DNA of 7,962 bases from Candidatus Omnitrophota bacterium (GTDB taxonomy: Bacteria > Omnitrophota > Gorgyraeia > Gygaellales > Profunditerraquicolaceae). Below the pieces are notes generated by a model that saw only the letters and a program-made list of their open reading frames with translations, made no database searches and was not told the origin of the DNA. This document shows, piece after piece, positions 5,101 through 7,962 of the stretch. The stretch lies in contig VGKK01000044.1 in the NCBI GenBank assembly GCA_016867095.1, forward strand, positions 1-7,962, in the 5' to 3' direction. The first letter of the stretch is position 1; the number at the start of each line of letters is the position of its first letter. Position numbers and translations under genes: made by a program.

Positions 5101-6372
5101 TTATTTTCCCCAGATAAACCAGATAAATAAATAGGCCGCGCTCGCCGCAACCAGGGTAAACGGCAGGCCTATCTTGACAAAGTCCTTGAATTTGACCTGG
5201 TAGCCTTGCTTTTTAAGCAGGCCGCAGGCCACAATGTTAGCGGAGGCGCCAATAGGGGTGATATTACCGCCTAAGCTTGCGCCGATTAATAAACCAAAAA
5301 GAAATAATGACGGGCTTATCTGTAGTTTATCCGACATAGACAGCGCCACCGGCAGCATCGCCGCCAGGAACGGGACATTATCAATAAAGGCGGAAAGAAA
5401 TACCGAAATAAAAACAATTAAAGTATAGCCCAGAAAAATATTCCTGCCTACTAGGCCGGAAAGAAAATTGGCGATCGCCTCAATCCATCCGGTAGCGGTA
5501 ATGCTGCCCACCAGAATAAATATTCCGGCAAGGAAAAAGGTAGTTTCCCAATCCAGCGACTTTATCCCCTTTAAAATAGAGCTCTTGTTAATAAACTTCT
5601 CCCGGAAGAGAGAAAATATGCCGAATGCCATACAGAGCGTGCCGGCCATATAGGAAAAACCGGTATCAAAAAAAGAAGAGGCGGCCAATAAGAAAATCAG
5701 GCTGGCCAGGATAATCGTCGGCACCCAGGACTTTACCTTCTCTACCGCAAGGAGCGCGATTTTTTCCTTCTGGCTGCGGAAGATAAAATATAAAACAAAA
5801 AAAGACGCCAGGGCCCCCAATTCTACGGCGAAAAATATGCTTGGCCTGCCCCGGTAAAAGAAAAAATCCACAAAATTCATCCTGGCAAAACCACCCAGGA
5901 GCATGCTCGGCGGGTCGCCGATTAAAGTCGCCGCGCCCTGGAGATTGCTGGATACGGCAATGGCAATCATCATCTTGGTGGGGTTTATTTTTAACTTGCC
6001 GGCCAGGGAAAGGGCGATGGGCGCGACGATTAAAACCGTGGCCACATTTTCCACAAACGCGGAGATAAACCCGGTTAAGGCGCAAATAAATAATATCGCC
6101 CAGGCGGTATTTTTCGCCCTATCCACAATAATTTCCGCCGCATAAGCGGGGACGCGGCTTTCCATAAATATATCCGCGATCACCAGCATGCCGATAAAGA
6201 TACCCATCACATTCCAATTAACGGCAAAAAACGCCGCCTTAAAAGAAATCGCTCCGCTCAAAATAAGCAAAAATGCGGAGATAACCGCGACGAACATCCT
6301 TCTCGCCGGCAGAAATACAAACAGCACGTAGGCAATAATAAAAATTAATAAACTGGTGCCTTTAGGGTCCAT
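5101..6372 (-). CDS. ArsB/NhaD/SLC13-type (ion transporter superfamily) membrane permease
   Basis: The 423-residue, very hydrophobic inner-membrane protein has around ten to eleven predicted helices and an internal two-fold repeat. Each half carries a family signature. In the first half these are FVENVATVLIVAP at 106-118 and SSNLQGAATLIGDPPS at 141-156. In the second half they are FIDNVPFLAAMLP at 329-341 and SLGGNITPIGASAN at 366-379. The paired N-rich re-entrant loops are typical of the ion transporter superfamily (PF03600-like; ArsB, NhaD, CitMHS, SLC13). The substrate could be a dicarboxylate, sulfate, arsenite or Na+/H+ and cannot be assigned from motifs. The ATG at 6370-6372 lies three bases after the Thi4 stop with no clear ribosome binding site, suggesting coupled translation. 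The pairing with Thi4 hints at a link to thiamine or sulfur supply, but this is weak evidence. Confidence 0.9.
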   Translation of the reverse strand: MDPKGTSLLIFIIAYVLFVFLPARRMFVAVISAFLLILSGAISFKAAFFAVNWNVMGIFIGMLVIADIFMESRVPAYAAEIIVDRAKNTAWAILFICALTGFISAFVENVATVLIVAPIALSLAGKLKINPTKMMIAIAVSSNLQGAATLIGDPPSMLLGGFARMNFVDFFFYRGRPSIFFAVELGALASFFVLYFIFRSQKEKIALLAVEKVKSWVPTIILASLIFLLAASSFFDTGFSYMAGTLCMAFGIFSLFREKFINKSSILKGIKSLDWETTFFLAGIFILVGSITATGWIEAIANFLSGLVGRNIFLGYTLIVFISVFLSAFIDNVPFLAAMLPVALSMSDKLQISPSLFLFGLLIGASLGGNITPIGASANIVACGLLKKQGYQVKFKDFVKIGLPFTLVAASAAYLFIWFIWGK

Positions 6373-6375
6373 ATG

Positions 6376-7149
6376 TTATAACCGCTTAATTAAATCCTGC
6401 GCCACTTTTTTCCCGGATAAAAGCATGCCGCCGAATACCGGCCCCATGCGCGGCCCGCCAAAGACGGCATTGGCGCACATCCCGCAGACATACAGGCCGG
6501 GACAAACCTCCTTTGAATTCTTCACAATCGTATCCTCGCCGACTTCTGCCCACATAGATTTTTCGCCCATCAGCTTGCCGGTCCTGGTTTTCAGTTTTAT
6601 CCCGGATTTTCTTTCGGCCAAACGCACCACTTCCGCGGCATGGCCGGTAGCGTCAATAACAAACTTTGCCCGCATGGTAATCGGGTCAACGTGCAAATTG
6701 GCAATCTCTACCGCGGTCCAGTTTAAAACTAATCCCGAGATGCGGCCCTTTCTAATCATCAGATCCTCGGCGCTTAATAAATTGAATATGTTAACTCCGG
6801 CCTTGATTGTCTTTGAGCAAATGGTGGAAACCGATTCAATGGAATCCGCCAGATAATAACCCTTCTCATATAGCTTTAGCCTTATCCCAAACTCATCCAT
6901 AATAGCCTTTGCCTTATCCTGCACGACTATTTCATTAAACATTATCCCGCCGCCCCACATCCCGCCGCCCACGGATAATTTCCGCTCAAAGATAACCACG
7001 GATTTACCGGCCCGGGTTAAATAATAAGCGCAGCACATCCCTGCCGGGCCTGCGCCGGCAATGGCCACATCCACATCCAGGGCTTTTACTAATTTTTCCC
7101 GATAAGAATTAATGATTGCTTTTGAGATTTTGATATCATCTAACTGCAT
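6376..7149 (-). CDS. thi4: Thi4 family thiazole synthase, sulfide-dependent (His) type
   Basis: The 257-residue flavin-fold enzyme makes the ADP-thiazole precursor of thiamine from NAD and glycine plus a sulfur source. Visible features are the nucleotide-binding AIAGAGPAGMCCAYYL at 29-44, the acidic residue E55 after the second strand, GGGMWGGG at 61-68, VIDATGHAAEV at 164-174, and the C-terminal CGMCANAVFGGPRMGP region. The position that holds the sulfur-donating cysteine in yeast-type suicide Thi4 is H153 here (ANLHVDP). This matches the archaeal and anaerobe type that uses free sulfide with iron and turns over repeatedly. The ORF extends upstream to an ATG at 7197. I choose the ATG at 7147-7149 because GGAGG lies six bases before it and the extra 16 residues come from the repeat-bearing spacer. 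No TPP riboswitch is visible upstream. Ribose-1,5-bisphosphate isomerase-type relatives exist in archaea, so the exact activity is not fully certain. Confidence 0.92.
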   Translation of the reverse strand: MQLDDIKISKAIINSYREKLVKALDVDVAIAGAGPAGMCCAYYLTRAGKSVVIFERKLSVGGGMWGGGIMFNEIVVQDKAKAIMDEFGIRLKLYEKGYYLADSIESVSTICSKTIKAGVNIFNLLSAEDLMIRKGRISGLVLNWTAVEIANLHVDPITMRAKFVIDATGHAAEVVRLAERKSGIKLKTRTGKLMGEKSMWAEVGEDTIVKNSKEVCPGLYVCGMCANAVFGGPRMGPVFGGMLLSGKKVAQDLIKRL

Positions 7150-7173
7150 CTTTAACCTCCATTGCATAATATG

Positions 7174-7319
7174 GTTAAACTCCAATATACAATACACAAA
7201 TTACAAACAATATACAATTCCGAAATTACAATACCAAAACCTGATCTCTTGGTTTGTAATTTTGGTCATTCGGCATTGTGATTTGTTTGTGATTTGGAAT
7301 TTGGAATTTGTGATTTAAC
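7174..7319. repeat. long AT-rich imperfect inverted repeat
   Basis: The spacer between pncA and thi4 forms a giant imperfect hairpin. The outer arms are GTTAAA (7174-7179) and TTTAAC (7314-7319). The left arm is made of words such as CAAATTACAAACAA and CGAAATTAC. The reverse complement of the right arm reads CAAATCACAAACAA, then GCCGAATGACC and AATTACAAACC. The turn is near CTGATCTCTT (7241-7250). The composition is much poorer in G and C than the flanking genes, and words such as TTTGGAATTTGGAATTTG are internally repetitive. There is no coding potential of note. It resembles MITE-like or hairpin repeats dispersed in some uncultivated bacterial genomes. Confidence 0.7.
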
Positions 7320-7334
7320 GTTCTATAACAGAAC
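7320..7334 (-). other. small perfect hairpin just after pncA
   Basis: Five bases past the pncA stop on the minus strand, GTTCT and AGAAC form a 5-base stem around GTTAT. It is too short and lacks a U-tract to call a terminator. It directly adjoins the large inverted repeat and may be part of the same structure. Confidence 0.25.
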
Positions 7335-7338
7335 AGCA

Positions 7339-7929
7339 TCAATTCTTTTTTAAATCCTCCAATTTTACTTTTTTTGCCCCCATTTTAGTAATCTTTTTTA
7401 TCGCCTCCTCGGAATCGCGCGGCTTTAGATTAACGCCTTTTATCGCGTCCATTAAAATCTTTATCTTGAATCCGGATTTAAGCGCGTCAATGGCCGTGAA
7501 CTTAACGCAATAGTCCGCGGCTAGTCCCGCAATATATATTTCTTTAATCCCCATTTTTTTAAATAAATCAAACAGCCCCTGGCCGCTCAAATCCCGGGCA
7601 GAAAAAGCCGAATAAGCGTCTTCTTCAGGGTCCATACCTTTATACAATAAAACCACCTTTTTGGGAAGTTTTAAATCCTGATGAAACGCCGCGCCGCGGC
7701 TGTTTTGGATACAATGCGCCGGCCAGGCCCCGCCAAAATCCTTGAAGTGCCGAGTCCTTGCCGGATGCCAGTCGCGGGTGGCGAAAATCGGCCATTTATT
7801 TTTGGCAAAGACGCGGATATATTTATTTATCACCGACACAATCTTATCGCCTTCGGGCACGCCCAAAGCCCCGCCCGGGCAAAAGTCATTCTGCACATCC
7901 ACGATTAATAGCGCCTTCTGAAATTTCAT
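7339..7929 (-). CDS. pncA: nicotinamidase
   Basis: The 196-residue cytoplasmic isochorismatase-fold hydrolase converts nicotinamide to nicotinate for NAD salvage. The catalytic triad is visible as D11 (LIVDVQNDF), K97 (LYKGMDPEEDAYSAF) and C141 (GLAADYCVKFTA). The metal site is formed by D53 and H55 (TRDWHP) and H72 (WPAHC). The segment DAYSAF is specific to nicotinamidases rather than other isochorismatase-like enzymes. The length fits the family. The ATG at 7927-7929 is preceded by a GATAAGGGG purine run about two to four bases away, which is closer than usual. Genes for the next salvage steps are not in view. It stands apart from thi4, with a long repeat between them. Confidence 0.95.
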   Translation of the reverse strand: MKFQKALLIVDVQNDFCPGGALGVPEGDKIVSVINKYIRVFAKNKWPIFATRDWHPARTRHFKDFGGAWPAHCIQNSRGAAFHQDLKLPKKVVLLYKGMDPEEDAYSAFSARDLSGQGLFDLFKKMGIKEIYIAGLAADYCVKFTAIDALKSGFKIKILMDAIKGVNLKPRDSEEAIKKITKMGAKKVKLEDLKKN

Positions 7930-7935
7930 AACCCC

Positions 7936-7962
7936 TTATCCAAAGGCCACGTCCAGCACCAT
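7936..7962 (-). CDS. possible 3' end of an upstream gene
   Basis: In one minus-strand frame the last bases of the window read as eight codons ending VLDVAFG and a TAA stop six bases before the pncA start. An upstream gene in the same direction would fit an operon with pncA. Another frame, ending in a TGA that overlaps the pncA ATG, is also open, so the frame is uncertain. Nothing can be said about its product. Confidence 0.3.
   Translation of the reverse strand: MVLDVAFG

Noticed and set aside
5666..6085. Minus-strand ORF of 139 codons within the permease gene
   Set aside because: It is a frame shadow of the permease. The peptide is Arg/Gly/Pro/Phe-rich with no fold-like pattern, and the permease frame is clearly the conserved one.
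7150..7197. N-terminal extension of Thi4 to the ATG at 7197
   Set aside because: GGAGG directly precedes the ATG at 7149, and the extra codons lie in the AT-rich spacer.
7150..7338. TPP riboswitch upstream of thi4
   Set aside because: The conserved CUGAGA and ACC...CUGAUC...GAUAAUGCC core is absent. The spacer is an AT-rich inverted repeat; the CTGATC at its turn is isolated and lies on the plus strand, not the transcribed minus strand.

Overview
The window reads as a piece of an anaerobic bacterial chromosome of moderate GC content. All ten confidently recognised genes, plus a gene start cut by the left edge, lie on the minus strand, so transcription runs from the right edge to the left. 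Pointers to an anaerobe are a rubredoxin, a Thi4-type thiazole synthase of the sulfide-dependent (His) kind, a DUF39/HcyBio homocysteine-biosynthesis protein, and several small thiol and flavin redox proteins. Long imperfect inverted repeats made of short AT-rich words sit in the spacers. From memory this resembles genomes of uncultivated lineages such as Candidatus Omnitrophota, but that placement is an impression and not a result.

Layout in transcription order. (1) The right edge may hold the last few codons of an upstream gene. It is followed by pncA, nicotinamidase (7339-7929). (2) A spacer of 189 bases (7150-7338) is mostly a long AT-rich imperfect inverted repeat. (3) Thi4, thiazole synthase (6376-7149), is followed after 3 bases by an ArsB/NhaD/SLC13-type membrane permease (5101-6372). 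(4) A spacer of 259 bases (4842-5100) holds a GC-rich hairpin, a very strong ribosome binding site followed by a 27-codon ORF, and a repeat of the 'TTCGAC...GCTCA' type. (5) An Rrf2-family Fe-S regulator (4425-4841, GTG start) precedes a tight redox operon of rubredoxin (4196-4357), an FAD/NAD(P) oxidoreductase (3489-4193) and a PNPOx-like flavin protein (3023-3484). (6) A spacer of 159 bases holds a second inverted repeat and a perfect palindrome. (7) A glutaredoxin-like protein (2627-2863) overlaps by 4 bases an exported-thioredoxin/CcdA-like membrane fusion (1428-2630). (8) A sulfur operon follows, with its own likely promoter: cysK (441-1367), a NifU C-terminal-domain protein (161-382) and the start of a DUF39 protein (1-141, cut by the edge).

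How the genes fit together. The left end is a sulfide-assimilation and Fe-S set: CysK makes cysteine, the NifU-like protein carries Fe-S clusters, and DUF39 proteins are tied to sulfide-based homocysteine synthesis. Thi4 in this window also appears to take free sulfide. The middle is a redox set: a cytoplasmic glutaredoxin, a membrane thiol-electron carrier with an extracytoplasmic CxxC domain, and a rubredoxin/reductase/flavoprotein group beside an Fe-S sensing regulator. The most useful points beyond plain gene calls are the 53-residue rubredoxin, the palindrome overlapping its promoter next to the Rrf2 gene, start corrections for Rrf2, Thi4 and NifU, and three different structured repeats between transcription units. 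I do not see a clearly new system such as a defence island, CRISPR array or mobile element with a transposase. I also see no tRNA or rRNA.
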